From the NCBI GenBank assembly GCA_950295325.1, contig OX485808.1, forward strand, positions 31,208,527-31,272,526: a stretch of 64,000 nt of DNA, written 5' to 3'. The DNA comes from Polytrichum commune (lineage: Eukaryota > Streptophyta > Polytrichopsida > Polytrichales > Polytrichaceae). The notes beneath the pieces are model-generated. The model was not told the DNA's origin. It worked only from the letters and a program-made list of their open reading frames with translations, and ran no database searches. Below, piece after piece: positions 23,901 through 33,449 of the stretch; positions within the stretch are counted from its first letter, which is position 1, and each line of letters begins with the position of its first letter. The translations under genes were made by a program, and so were the position numbers.

Positions 23901-24176
23901 AGGAGAATGGCGGCTCAACATATTGAGGCAATCCAAAGAAGGAGAAAGATTACTTTCGACAAACGACATAAGAGAAGGGCCCTAACACCGGGAAGGATGG
24001 TCATGATTCAAGACGCACGAAAGCTTGAATTTCCGGCGAAATTCAATGCGGTATGGTTAGGACCTTACCTTGTCTATGAGGTCTTTCCTAATAATTCAAT
24101 TCAATTGGAAACGTTGAATGGTGAGCTCTTTCCTACCCGTACATCGGGAAGTAGATGTAAGGAGTACCGAGCTTGA
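17937..24176 (+). CDS. Gag-pol polyprotein, Ty3/gypsy, 2079 residues
   Basis: One uninterrupted frame encodes the whole set of proteins. Gag core lies at ~190-280 (WYRDH, FRPEVGQ). A zinc knuckle CVQCGQPGHTRQFC follows at ~431 and a second Cys-rich segment, CSNCGGSHPSDTC, at ~520. The aspartic protease is at ~849 (LVDGGSS). RT spans ~1255-1430 with LRVCVDYRKLN and active site FVDD at ~1375. RNase H is at ~1518 (YCDAS, then TERE, then FVDH). Integrase begins with the HHCC finger at ~1730-1770, then catalytic Asp in GIDYVG (~1799), DRGTHF (~1861) and Glu in ERVNG (~1897), about D35E spacing, and ends with a GPY module (~2040). There is no frameshift between gag and pol. A proline run (PPIPPIPPI) lies near residue 112. 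All catalytic residues look intact, so this copy may be active. Confidence 0.95.
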   Translation: MQGRTRSQKPSLIIGLEKSTRKRRSSKISDRLEQDNVRIESCLNVEPRTRSILDTLELGAQLEEEITPSKLSGETSSENYTLREEFPVEVDRGLLNSSPVTMAEERGMDPPPIPPIPPIPPIPPIDPLVRPRGLPIVVPQNLAAMDMPSHLPKFYGTKDEDPSRHMERYIERLASFLITDPGYWLVWFPTTLEGEAYEWYRDHAEGHFRGWEQLQREFLNEFRPEVGQSTALRALSSLKQGREEEISAYIRRFDLVCTRFVGTMLNDDTLKQFFIQGFFKSGTIKGVLERNPLTLADAKRAARDIENLDKDHERLWRREDELIPQFIPIRPRVVAVEPAKYENQIPYAIVDTGPRPLAVREPAPLLALPAPRTDPHLEEVERRLGASQLGFQEAMIKQMQSLTDQMSLMIRSQQPGPPPPVESGRHSSGLWCVQCGQPGHTRQFCRSGQNRDQRGNGNPPQQNQRGQAPPHYGNGSNRGPQPRGQGGQNLEKKEFHPFCGRWHAQGQCWSEGQEFNCSNCGGSHPSDTCRQPDKIINVPYPVANPQQQARDNMRGARPQGVPANELRPPNLYYDHSNARQTFHPPAGLQTTTGYIPIQNRQGVPPNGSNGRQAPPTDPGPSNSQDVRFMDGVLEATCDDMLPLPTRIGEEQSQWPPHTNAITYELVKGKGVVEEAPALAVTTRARRGDAPLEVGIGEQGNYSSDEEINLSELDRVARRATKDVERENIILQDRERTNAVHDLDNSDVGEWEGPGVPVDEFDVVGNSKVERSTGYDLWADLSTLKADITFGQLLEISPTARKTLKEGMPVHKRMRKVKAKIAARIQSQGGRDVKAIEIEVVIVDKVVPNVLVDGGSSLNILPEDTMKKLGLGLTGPSPLVINMANQSSTTPLGMIKDCRMTTGGEEYLVTFHVIKMHSNKDTFPILLGRPWLRMANAMVNWGGPKPSITYGPEGNRVIVSIGSLEGWMKKEMYLPLEKEIDDLNENEIGKALVGVVHPEGQRVVIDSGSGSLGPNFYNYGDNGDYAQWLREYPESEVDVMVTFHQVGLGSEFPSVSLGEGSLLEPCEVLTEEEWVSGGLTPWVDDVEEGEVSLIHVDGTQEEDVIIESSKLEEPLHFKTTSTGIVVGQDVKDYPNVPSDWYRNKEEQAHVSEADWRYVDVKLKNGKTRQMKMGSKLGEKEVREYSNLVDEFSDTFAWSYDELKGIPREMVEHRIPLIPGARPIRQKERRMNPQLQLLVKAELERLLKAGFIKPVEITDWVSPMVLVKKKNGKLRVCVDYRKLNSCTQKDHFPLPFITLLLEEVGGHSRYTFMDGYAGYNQISIALQDIHKTAFTTPWGTFVWVVMPFGLCNAPATFQRLVMYIFTDLLFKSMTVFVDDFSTQSNVDDHLHCVREALVRCRKMRLTLNPDKTFLGVNKGVLLGYVVSEKGREPDPDKIAAISDLATPTNSKGISKLLGHVGWYRELIPNFSKIAVPITHLLKKDVKFEWTDACQKAFEELRDRLSTYPVLIPPNWGKPFHVYCDASNVAIGSALCQATGEKEKDQPIAYASKQLTPAERNYSTTERECLAMVFSVKKFRHYLMCNPVVFFVDHMAIKYLINKAELSGRLARWVLLLEEFDYTVEYKPGRMHLQADHLSRLSEEIGKNPVNDMLVDDSLFVVTSTPEWYAGIVEFLTTHKLPKEWTKEERRKVRVNSRQFVVVGHRLFRRGSDGILRRCVSKTEVEAILIACHDSACGGHFSGQLTGQKILRAGYFWPTLFKDAHDYVRKCDACQRYARDDLRMEMPLHVSLPLIPFEKWGIDYVGEVHPQSSKGMKYIVVATEYLTKWAEAKAVKTDTAEHAATFMYENIISRFGVPKILVSDRGTHFLNDLIREMTEKFKIDHRKTTPYHPQTNGQTERVNGILVSILRKTVIDSKRDWDTKLTAALWAYRTTYKVTTRATPFFLVYGLEATLPIEYEVESLRVAVSTRLTESQSLRNRLTDLEALDEGRRMAAQHIEAIQRRRKITFDKRHKRRALTPGRMVMIQDARKLEFPAKFNAVWLGPYLVYEVFPNNSIQLETLNGELFPTRTSGSRCKEYRA

Positions 24177-24237
24177 CTAGGCAACTTACCCTTGGAGCAA
24201 GAGATGTTTGGATTCATCCCCCGATGGTCGCCAATTA
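24177..24237 (+). other. 3' internal end, no clear polypurine tract
   Basis: The 60 bp before the 3' LTR end CGCCAATTA and lack a purine run. The last 9 bp are nearly the inverse of the first bases after the 5' LTR (TAATTGGTG). Confidence 0.5.
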
Positions 24238-26402
24238 TGTGAGCCCAAAAGGGTGCCCACATTTAGTCTTAGACCCTTGAAACGTTAGTTGATGCACTTT
24301 GAAGTAGCATGTTACTTCACAAAAATATAAAAAGAGTGAAATGTTAGTCTTAGAAGTACCATGTTGTAAGAGGCTAGGATGTGAGTTGTTATTGTGTTTT
24401 TACCTTCGGAAGGATTTGAGTGAATGAGGATAGGTAAAGAGAACTTGGATTGAGTAGTTAGTGAGTAGGCTAGTACAAATGGATGGAGACAACCAAAGTG
24501 ACTCAAGAGGCAAGTGCATTCGAATTGGGATGAATGGAGGATCACATGGAGCGCACAAGTGGACCACCTCATCATGGCCACTTAATGGGGAAGGCCCAAG
24601 GAAGAATGCAAGGTGGAGGATAAGCAAATTCTCAAAGCACCAATCAAATCACGAGTTAAGCATCGTGGTTTGAATTAAGTGGTGAGCGACGATTTGGGAA
24701 AGTAAGGGGAGAAAGTTATGGCGGCGGAAAGCGAAGGAGGCTAAGTTTGGGTTGAAGCATCCCAAGTTTGGTAAAGTGTGGTAGGTAGAAAGCCAAGGCT
24801 AGTTAAATGTTCGAATTAGGATCCTTGTTGATCATTTGAAGGAGGAAGGCTTAGAAGATAGGATTGGCGCCTACTAAGTAGGAGGAAATCTCAAGGGCTT
24901 ATCGTGAGCCTTGAGGGTGCTCACCCCATCAAGCTTACTATATAATCCCTCATTCTTCCCTCACTCATCCTCTCTTTCCTTTGTGCTCCAAGGCACCCCA
25001 CGAGTTATAAGTGTGGGTGTGGGAAGCCATATTGGAGCACATGTGTGTGCTTAGTTTTTAGTTTGAGAGCCAAGGCTTGTTAGCCTTGAAGAGGGTTTGA
25101 CCTCTTGGTAGAATTAGTGTTGACGTGAAGGATTTTAAAGTTAATTCATGATTCCAATTTGTGGCACTTAAAGTTCATGTTTTGAATACACGTGGTTGCA
25201 AGTTCCATGTTTAAGAGTTGAGCACTTGATGTTGTGATGAGTGCAAAAATATACTTGTGTGGATTAGTTAGTCTTAGTGAAGTTAGGAAATTCTCTCTCC
25301 CCCTCTCCTCTCTAGGATTTTAGGATTTTAGGATTAGAGAAGAATTGTGTGATTAGAAAGGGGTTGTTAGTAGAATTAGGGAAATTAGGTAGGAAGATTA
25401 GTTAAGGGCTTGAATAATTAGTGAGGTAGTTGGGGATTACAACTACAAAGTTGTGGGTTCATGAAGGAGCTGGGTTTATGAAGGAGCTGGGTTTGTTTAG
25501 TTAGAAAGTAAAGAGCTGGGTTTATGAAGGACCTGGGTTTGTTTAGTTAGAAGCTAAGGAGCTGGGTTCATGAAGGAGCTGGGTTTATGAAGGAGCTGGG
25601 TTTGTTTAGTTAGAAGCTAAGAAGCTGGGTTTATGAAGGAGCTGGGTTTATGAAGGAGCTAGGTTTATGTAATTAGAAAGTAAAGAGATGGGTTCATGAA
25701 GGAGCTTAGTAGATAGCCTACCTAATTAGCTCATAGACAAGTAGTTAGTTACATTATGCTAGTTAGTGTTATGTGTGGCTTTCACAAGTAAATGTATTTG
25801 AGATTGACTATAGAGAATAGTGTTTTTTTTAACACTTGCATCTTCTCTTTAAAAATAAACCACGTGCACAACTTAATGGAGAATGTGGAGCACTCTCGCG
25901 ATGGCAAGACAAAGGAAGCAAAGACCAAAGGTGCGAGGGAGAGATTGACATAAGTCACATAAGTATTTCTTAATACTTAAAGGCTTATGTACGGTATGGA
26001 GACACCAAGTGAGACCTCTTATAGTAGCGATACGGAATACACAAGTGATAGTTCAAGTGGTAGTATAGAGTCAACGGCACGGACTCCATTTAGGAGAGGG
26101 ATATCCTTAAGGGCTTGTGTAGCTAAAGCAGCCGGATGGACGTTAGAAGCAAACAAAGACAAAATAGCACCCGAGCATAAGGAGGTTAAAATAACATAGT
26201 TAACTTGTGCATTCTCCACATACGTATTGAAATCGTACATTGAGTTGTTAAAAGTGAAATTCCAGTTAAATCCAAGACCACTTGAAGGGTGAACCTTGTA
26301 CTATGGACTCATCCAAGTCCAAATCCAATACCGCGGAGGAATGTGAGCCCAAACCCACTACTCGGACTACGGACGCTTAAGGGTGGGGGGTTTGGCCTCA
26401 CA
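24238..26402 (+). repeat. 3' LTR of the gypsy element
   Basis: 2165 bp, nearly identical to the 5' LTR, with TG...CA ends. It contains the second copies of the TATA box, minisatellite and small frames. Confidence 0.93.
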
Positions 26403-26480
26403 TACTCCGAACTCTAACCCTCCGCCACCACAACCACCACATTATCCTAGCAGGAGACTTTAACCGAGACATACTACTCA

Positions 26481-27622
26481 GGGGCGGTTTACACTATGGA
26501 CCATGAAGTCGTCCCACGTAAGAGGCCTATTTTGCGTGGGACGACTTAATGGGACGACTTCCATGGTCCGAGTTACTAAAATATTAGTTTTCATGGTTCA
26601 TGGGCCCTTCACTAGGTGTAAACCGAATGTGGACCATGAAGAATGACCATGCCCCAAAAAGTGGAGGTGTTGATTTTTTTAATGCATGCCCGAAAAGGGC
26701 AATTTTGAAAAAAAATTAAGTTTGATCATTCCTTGTCTTCTCTTGGTCTTCACTTGTCTTCACTTCTTGTTAAATGTGTTGAAGATGTGGCTTGCAAATC
26801 TTCTCACAACAATTTTTTTTAAATAAAATAAAATGAGCAATTTAATTTGTACATGCTCAATGTAATTTACATGTGACATGTACCTTGTGTTGTCACTACA
26901 CTAAATAGGATATTTAGTGTTTGATTATTTTTAATGTTTTTACCACCCTACCTTGCTCAATACTAATTTTCAATTCTTTGATAATTAATGTTAGAAGATT
27001 TCCCATTGCACTTCTTTTGACTACCCTGATCTACAATCACTAAACCACTGCAGATTTTTGTTTTTTGTTTTGCAACTGCATTTTGTAAGAATATTCGGGT
27101 GTGTAATATACCGTTGGAAAGGTATTTTCAAGACCTTTCCAAATTTCCAACGGTATATTACAAGCCCCAAAATTCCAAACATTACATTTGGTAGACCAAA
27201 AAAACAAATCTGCACTTGAATTCTTGAGTTCTAGATGTCCCGCGTTATTTGGTGAAACACTTGTGAGCCGGTTTAAGGGGTAGGGCAAGGTAGTGCTGGT
27301 ATGTCTCATGGGCTATGGTATAATTAAGGCGCTTAAAAGGTAGATTCATTAAAAATTTATTGAAATGGTATTTCTCTGACATGGGCCCTTGCCTTTTCCT
27401 ACATGACCACCTCTCTTGCCTCTCTCAACGCAAAACCCGTTGGACCATGTCAGTGCATTTATTAGGCCTTAAAAATTATATTTTGGGGACCTCGACCTTC
27501 ATGGTCCCTCTGCCATTTTTTCCTTAGTGTAAACCGAAGTTGTCCCGGGAGAACTTCAACAGCCAATCAGCTGCCTTGCAGAGCCTTGGTCCAACTTCAT
27601 GGTCCATAGTGTAAACCGCCCC
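26481..27622. mobile_element. TIR DNA element, PIF/Harbinger-like, 1142 bp
   Basis: Perfect ~29-bp terminal inverted repeats start GGGGCGGTTTACACTATGG. The 3-bp target duplication is TCA (26478-26480 and 27623-27625), and removing the element restores the LINE frame. GG-rich GTTT ends plus a 3-bp duplication fit PIF/Harbinger (Tourist-like) elements. No transposase is encoded. Sub-terminal copies of the ends occur at ~26620 and ~27520, and an internal long hairpin lies at ~27100-27165. Confidence 0.85.
27098..27165. repeat. Long hairpin inside the TIR element
   Basis: GTAATATACCGTTGGAAA pairs with TTTCCAACGGTATATTAC, with a second small stem (AAAGGT/ACCTTT) in the loop. It could itself be a tiny inserted foldback element or feed small RNAs. 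Confidence 0.75.
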
Positions 27623-28210
27623 TCAAAGGAAGATCATCCAATGGCCAAATTTTCCCCCCTAACCAAGAAGACTACGAATGGGCCCACTTCACAAACACCC
27701 TCGGACTCCACCCGATAAACAACCAAGCACAATTCACAAGACAAGGGGGCCACAACTACACATCAACTAGCCACATTGATGGCTTCTACTCAAACCACAA
27801 CAACACACAATGTCACACCATACTGAACCTTAACCAAAACTCCGACCACTACCCGGTACAACTCCAACTACCCACTAACAGCATTGCCCTTAAAGAAACA
27901 ACCATCCCCCCCACCATCCCCCGCATCATACCCCCCACTAACCTCCAAAACCTCCAAACAACCTTCCTAGAAGAACAAAACCTAGAAATAGAAAACCTCA
28001 CTAGACTACTACAACAAGAACGACTCACACATACTCAATGGAAAGACGCACAAAATAAATTCCAAAACATCATAAATTCTCTCAGCCGATGTATAGAAAA
28101 AACGTGCATGACAACACCCACACCTCCACTCACCACTAGAGCCAAAATCCAAGGAGGATTCCTACCTCGAAAACAACAAAAATTATGGAAACACCACCTT
28201 AAAATATATC

Positions 28211-30205
28211 ATGAAGCGTGCAAAGCCATTCGAGTTGCCTGCCAACATCCCCATACCCGCCTCCAAAACCACCCCCAATATTAGATCCCTGACACTAATA
28301 AACAATCTAGACATCCCCCCTCTCCCTACAAACCCCACAGAACATACACAATGGATAGAGGAAATAACTAACATAGGAAAAAAGATAAAAACCGAAGCAC
28401 ATAAAATAATAGTCAAACATACCACAATTAACTGCAAAGCCGCAATCACAAAATATAGAGCATTACTCAATATAAAACCCAAAACCATACACAAAAAGAT
28501 ATTTCACCCAACAATCGAAAGTTCCCTAGATTGCATACATAACTCCAATGGGGACATCCTAACCAAACCCCCAGATATAGCCAACGAAATATATTACACA
28601 CAACAAACATCTTTCCAGAGACAAGCACCACTATGCAGTGACATCACATATCACCCAAGCACATGTCAATGTGCAATCCGTAAATATCCTTGGCACACAC
28701 ACAACGGCATAATACTAGACAAAAGAAGCCCCCATAACACATCCATAGGCACCCAATTTACAAGGGCAATCTACGACAATTGCGTCAAAAGATTAACTAG
28801 AGGCAAAGCCCCCGGCCCCGATAACATCCCCAACGACATACTTAAAGCACTACCATCACAATGCCAAGACCTCGTTTTCTTATTTTTTCAACATTGCTAC
28901 AAACAAAGGGAAATCCCAACCTATTGGAAGCATAGTAAAACCATCTTACTCCATAAGAAAGACAACCCTATACACCTCGCCAATTATAGATCGATAGCAC
29001 TAGCTAATACTATATATAAGCTATACACTAGCACCATAACGGCTCTCCTCACGAGCTACGGGGAACAACACAAAATAATACACTTTAGTCAAGAAGGTTT
29101 CCGACCACAACGAAACACCTCTAGACAACTACAAACGATAATCGCAGCCCTAGAAGACCCTAGACTCACCAACAAAGACATCTATCTTACCTACATCGAC
29201 TTCCGAAACGCCTTCGGATCCATCGACCACGCAAGACTACTAGCCTTAATGGAGGATCTAGGCTACCCCGCCGACGCCGTTGAAATAGTCGGCAACATAT
29301 ACAAATATTCTACCACCTCTTTCACAAGCAACCACTTCGGCACAACACCCCCAGTAACAATTAGCCGGGGCACAATACAAGGGGACACACTTAGCCCATA
29401 CCTATTCATAATATTTCTCGAACTATTGCTAAGATGGTTAGAAAAAAATGACATGGGTTATCACTTTACTACATCCACCTCCACATGCACCACTACCGCC
29501 TACGCCGACTACCTAGCAATCATCACCGACAATATCAAACACATCCAACCACAAATACTTAAACTACAAAAATTCGCCGAATGGTCATATATAGACCTCA
29601 ATCTCTCCAAATGCGCCATTACGGGATGTCCCAATAAATCAAAACTTAAACCCAACACCTTCAAAGCCTACATACAATCACAAAACATCACCTACAAAAA
29701 AAAAAACCTCCCCACCCTCACACAAAATGAATCATACTCATACCTAGGCATCCAACTAATACCATCCCTCAAATGGAACCTCCAAAAAGAAATTACACTC
29801 CAAAAGGCCAAACAACAATGCACACTACTAACTCTCTCCCCAGCCAGTCTTAAACAAAAAATTAACATCCTGAACACGGTCATAAAACCTCGCATAGCCT
29901 ACGCATACTATGCAGTCCCTTTCTCCAAACCCGATATCATAAAACTAGATAAAGTCATAGGTAGACTAACCAAAGAAATCTGCAACATACCCAAAAGCAC
30001 GGCCAATATCTTAACACACCTCCCCCATGAAAACTTTGGCATAAATGTAACCTCCCTCCTACCAGATTATATACACTGCATAGGTCAACAACTTATCCAA
30101 GCCCTCAACGACCCCGGCCAACTAGGACACATATACCAAGGCCTAACCAAATACATAGTAGCCAAATACGGAGGCTCGCTACACCTCTCTAAACTCAAAC
30201 AATAA
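28211..30205 (+). pseudogene. LINE reverse transcriptase with mutated active site (YADY)
   Basis: RT motifs appear in order: GKAPGPDNIPNDIL, KTILLHKKDNPIHLANYRSI, FSQEGFRPQRNTSRQL, YIDFRNAFGSIDH, SRGTIQGDTLSPYLFI, then AYADYLAI, LNLSKCAITG and YSYLGIQLIP. The active-site box should be YADD; the second Asp is Tyr (GAC to TAC), which should abolish catalysis. A TAA at 30203-30205 ends this frame, but coding sense continues in the same frame to ~30600. There is no insertion inside the RT core. Confidence 0.88.
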
Positions 30206-31200
30206 GCATGCACAAGATCTCCCATAGCAAGAACCCTCTTCCTATTGAATAAAAAATATGAGATCCACGTCACCACAACAAATCGCGGATTCCCCCTCAA
30301 AAAAACCCCCATAGAACAAATGTGGATATCCCAACAAACATACGCCAACCTCACCGACGCTTCCAAAATAAAATCACATAAATATCTAGCCAAACTATAC
30401 ACACACGAAATAACAACAATAACGCAAATTCAAAATAAAGAAACCACGGCCATCCTAACCTCTGAAGAATTCCGGGCCATTTATAACCATACGTCCAAAA
30501 TCATAAAAGAAGCACTACAACACGCCTCCACAATATTCCCACCAACAATACCACCCACACAACACTTAAATCACACCCACCAAACACAACCAACACACAC
30601 AAGCATAACACACACAAGCATAACACACACCCCCAACCCCCCCCTCACAACCCACCCTAGGACGAGCAATTCACAATATAACCCAAGAAAAAACCTCCAC
30701 TAGAAAAGACAAATGGGGAGCACAAGCCATCACAAAGCAATACTTATGCCAATGGCAAACCCCACATAGAACCACATTACAATGGCGAAAAGAGGAGGAC
30801 CTCCTACATCCGGACAACATACTACTAGACCACAATCTATTACTCATCACACAATTCCAAAATGCAACAATGGAACTCCAAGCCATTCAAAAATATGCCA
30901 CCCACACCACACACACCCAATCAAGAGACAGAAAATACATACGCCCCCCCATCCACATCACCAACCTACAAACCAGCATACAAGAATGCAATCCGGACAA
31001 AGACATTCTTAGTACCAAACCTACCATACAAATACACAATCTAGAATCCAACATACATGACCATAATGGTAAATACATAGCCACAATTACCACGAACGAC
31101 TACATTGGTTATGGAACCAATTCATCCACAACAACCAACCCCACATAACCAACTTCCTACAACCGCCCCCACAAGACTTCGAAACCGAAATAGTATGGCT
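30206..31200 (+). pseudogene. LINE linker region, frame-shifted
   Basis: Same frame as RT from 30206 to ~30600 (LLNKKYEIHVTTTNRG...), then a CACACA/ACAAGCATAAC repeat stretch, then coding in the +1 frame ~30665-31110 (GAQAITKQYLCQWQ, NATMELQAIQKYA). Another shift near 31110 leads into the next domain. Region likely corresponds to the LINE thumb and connector; no domain recognised. Confidence 0.55.
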
Positions 31201-31894
31201 CATGCAAAGATACATATCCATACTCCCTAAGAAAAAACCAAAAATCATACAACCCAAAAATCAACACCACACGCTACACCCGGACATCACTAAACTACTC
31301 ATAGAGACATTCCACATCACACACTCATACTACTCATCCCCACTCACTTGTCCTATCCAACTCACACAATACAACTCACCACACACCCGAGACATAATAT
31401 TTGGCTCACTAGGACACGCCCAATCCTCTAAATGGAATGGTATAGGCCTAGCATTCCCCATAGACCATAACACAACGGTCGAAGCCATACACTGGGCTAG
31501 AATGGCGGCCAAAGAAGACACACAAACAAGTACCATATTAATAATCAATCACGACGATTGGACACCAAAGATAATCACACTTAACAATCACCCAGACATG
31601 CACACAATAGTAACCATCCCACCACATAGCATCCACTACAACCCCACGCCCGAATGGCCCAAATACTACCAATACACAGAACCATCCCTCACGTCCATCA
31701 TCTACATACATAATCAAACAACACTCACACCCACCCCACATATCTCACAAGAACTAACAAACATACTAAAAAGAATAACAACCACAAATATTGACACACA
31801 TCCTATTAAACCCACCCACGCACAATACAACGTTAAATTCTCAAACAAATGGAAAAACGCCCCCCAGGTAAAAATCCTCCCCCCCCCCCCCTAA
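31113..31894 (+). pseudogene. LINE: methyltransferase-like domain (PCIF1/phage-Dam-like)
   Basis: The stretch around residues 50-140 of this frame reads YYSSPLTCP, YNSPHTRDIIFGSLGH, SKWNGIGLAFP, AIHWARMAAKE, ILIINHDDW. This is the pattern of PCIF1-type and phage Dam-like adenine methyltransferases: a sPLn box, Y-S, D-x-x-FGs, a strand ending at NPPF, then an alanine-rich helix and an aromatic-ended strand. The catalytic NPPF/Y is AFPI here, so this copy, or the whole subfamily, may be inactive. Assignment rests on motif order that I recognise, not on a search. Confidence 0.45.
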
Positions 31895-31939
31895 CACCAC
31901 CCCCACACCCCTACATCCCACATACCACCACATTCACCC

Positions 31940-32819
31940 CCTCAAATTTGACCCACTATCATGCATATACACAGATGGCTCATTCATTCCGCCATCCAAA
32001 AACTCCGAGGGACAAATAGTGGGCAATATCGCAGGGTCGGGAGTATATAGCCCCAACAACAACACCCAAATCTCAGAAAGACTACCCGGATATCAAAACA
32101 TCCTAAGAGCCGAACTAAATGCAATCCTCATAGCCATTAAAACCATCCAAATCACCCAAAGAGACACACACATATTTACAGATAGCACGACAGATAGTCT
32201 TAATAGCATATACTTAATCAATAACCACATACAACACCCAACATCCCAACACCACCACCCCGACAAACTACTCATCGCTGCCATTATCAACGAAATATAC
32301 TGGACCCCACAAATGATCTACATACACAAGGTAAGAGCGCACACAGGCATTAGTGGAAATGAAATGGCGGATACACTAGCAAATGCAGGAACACAACAAA
32401 ACAAACCCGACATCACACCAAGAATACACATAGCCCGCACTACCCCATATTGGTTAGCAAGTTGTCCAACCGGCACACACGACGGAGCAATCCGTAACCT
32501 CCGCACATTCATAACAAAAGCACATGAAAGTCAAGAATCCGCATCAGCCAACCAAAAATACCCATACGTCAACAAATGGCTATCAAACGAACAAATAAAC
32601 CAAAAACTGTCAAACCACTTCTGGAAAAGCAAACAGGTCCCCGACACACAAATTACCCAAACCCTCAAATTTAGATATGCACAATACATGGGCAACCATA
32701 GAAAACATATATTTTGGCCTCTCCAATACCCAAATCCTAATTGTACACTATGCCAAAGAAATGACAGAGACACATGGCCCCACCTACTATCAACATGCGA
32801 ACACCCTTATTTAACATAA
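31940..32819 (+). pseudogene. LINE RNase H and zinc knuckle
   Basis: RNase H residues are all present: Asp in IYTDGSF (31974), Glu in LRAELNAI, Asp in IFTDST, and VRAHTGISGNEMADTLA with the final Asp. It is followed by a knuckle CTLCQRNDRDTWPHLLSTC (CX2C...H...C) typical of the region after RT in many LINEs and before the R2 endonuclease. The frame meets TAA at 32817-32819, then continues without shift into the next domain. Confidence 0.85.
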
Positions 32820-33389
32820 CATAACAAAGCCGTCCATCTGATCACACAAACACTACAAGCCAACAAAAATACCCGATTCTTTACATTGGCCAATGCTGGT
32901 AACCTCAACAACCAACCGCCAGACAACACAGTACCTGGATGGCTCCTAGCATGCACATGCCCGCAAACGACATGCCACTGCCAAGCCAAACTAAGACTTG
33001 ACATAATGTGCATTATAGGAGCCCACAACCAATCATCAACACTGATACTACCCTCCCCTAAACATACAATCCAATTCATCGAATTTACATACTGCCATGA
33101 CAAATTTCCTGAAGAAGCACTTACCCACAAACACACCAAATATGACCCACTCATCAACACCATACAAAACAACGGATGGAAACTCAACCCCCTAATCACC
33201 ATCACAACCGGAGTAAGAGGTGCTATCCACGAACATTCCATGGAAAAGCTAACCAACCTAAAAATCCCAAAACACAACATTAAAACCCTCATGAAGAAAA
33301 TACATGAAAATGCCATCAAATATCTCACATACCTCGTCCTAAACAAAAGAAAACTTGATAACAAACAAACCCCTGTCCCCCCACCCTAA
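32820..33389 (+). pseudogene. LINE C-terminal R2-type restriction-like endonuclease
   Basis: Immediately after the stop comes HNKAVHLI, matching the RHN start of R2-type endonucleases. Then LRLDIMCI (PD-like Asp), IQFIEFTYCHD (the ExT/ExK-like strand), HTKYDPLINTI (K-x-x-KY) and LNPLITITTGVRGAI. Spacing and order match the PD-(D/E)XK endonuclease at the C terminus of R2, NeSL and Dualen LINEs. The residue before HN is now the stop codon. Together with the APE domain this gives two endonucleases in one LINE. Confidence 0.65.
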
Positions 33390-33410
33390 CTAAACTTAAC
33401 TAAAATAATA

Positions 33411-33428
33411 TGATATCATATGATATCA
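33411..33428. repeat. Perfect 18-bp palindrome
   Basis: TGATATCATATGATATCA, about 20 bp after the last LINE codon. Confidence 0.9.
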
Positions 33429-33449
33429 AGAGCCCACCTCACAAAAGAG

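Larger units (their letters stand above)
14863..26402 (+). mobile_element. Full-length Ty3/gypsy LTR retrotransposon (11.54 kb)
   Basis: Two LTRs of equal length (2165 bp) enclose one open gag-pol frame. The flanks are AACTC (14858-14862) and TACTC (26403-26407), a 5-bp target duplication with one mismatch. Removing the element restores the LINE frame exactly, which fixes the ends. The LTRs differ at very few positions (one is 15066 G versus 24438 A region), so insertion was recent. No chromodomain is seen at the integrase C terminus, so it is not a typical chromovirus. Confidence 0.93.
26403..28284 (+). pseudogene. LINE: second half of APE endonuclease (split by TIR element)
   Basis: Frame resumes after the gypsy element with IILAGDFNRD, is broken by the element at 26481-27622, and continues at 27626 (KGRSSNGQ). 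Motifs SHIDGF and NSDHYPV complete the APE domain. The frame ends at TAG 28282-28284. Coding moves to the RT frame somewhere between ~28215 and 28282, so one frameshift is needed. GDFN, SHxDGF and SDHxPV carry the expected metal and phosphate-binding residues. Confidence 0.8.
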
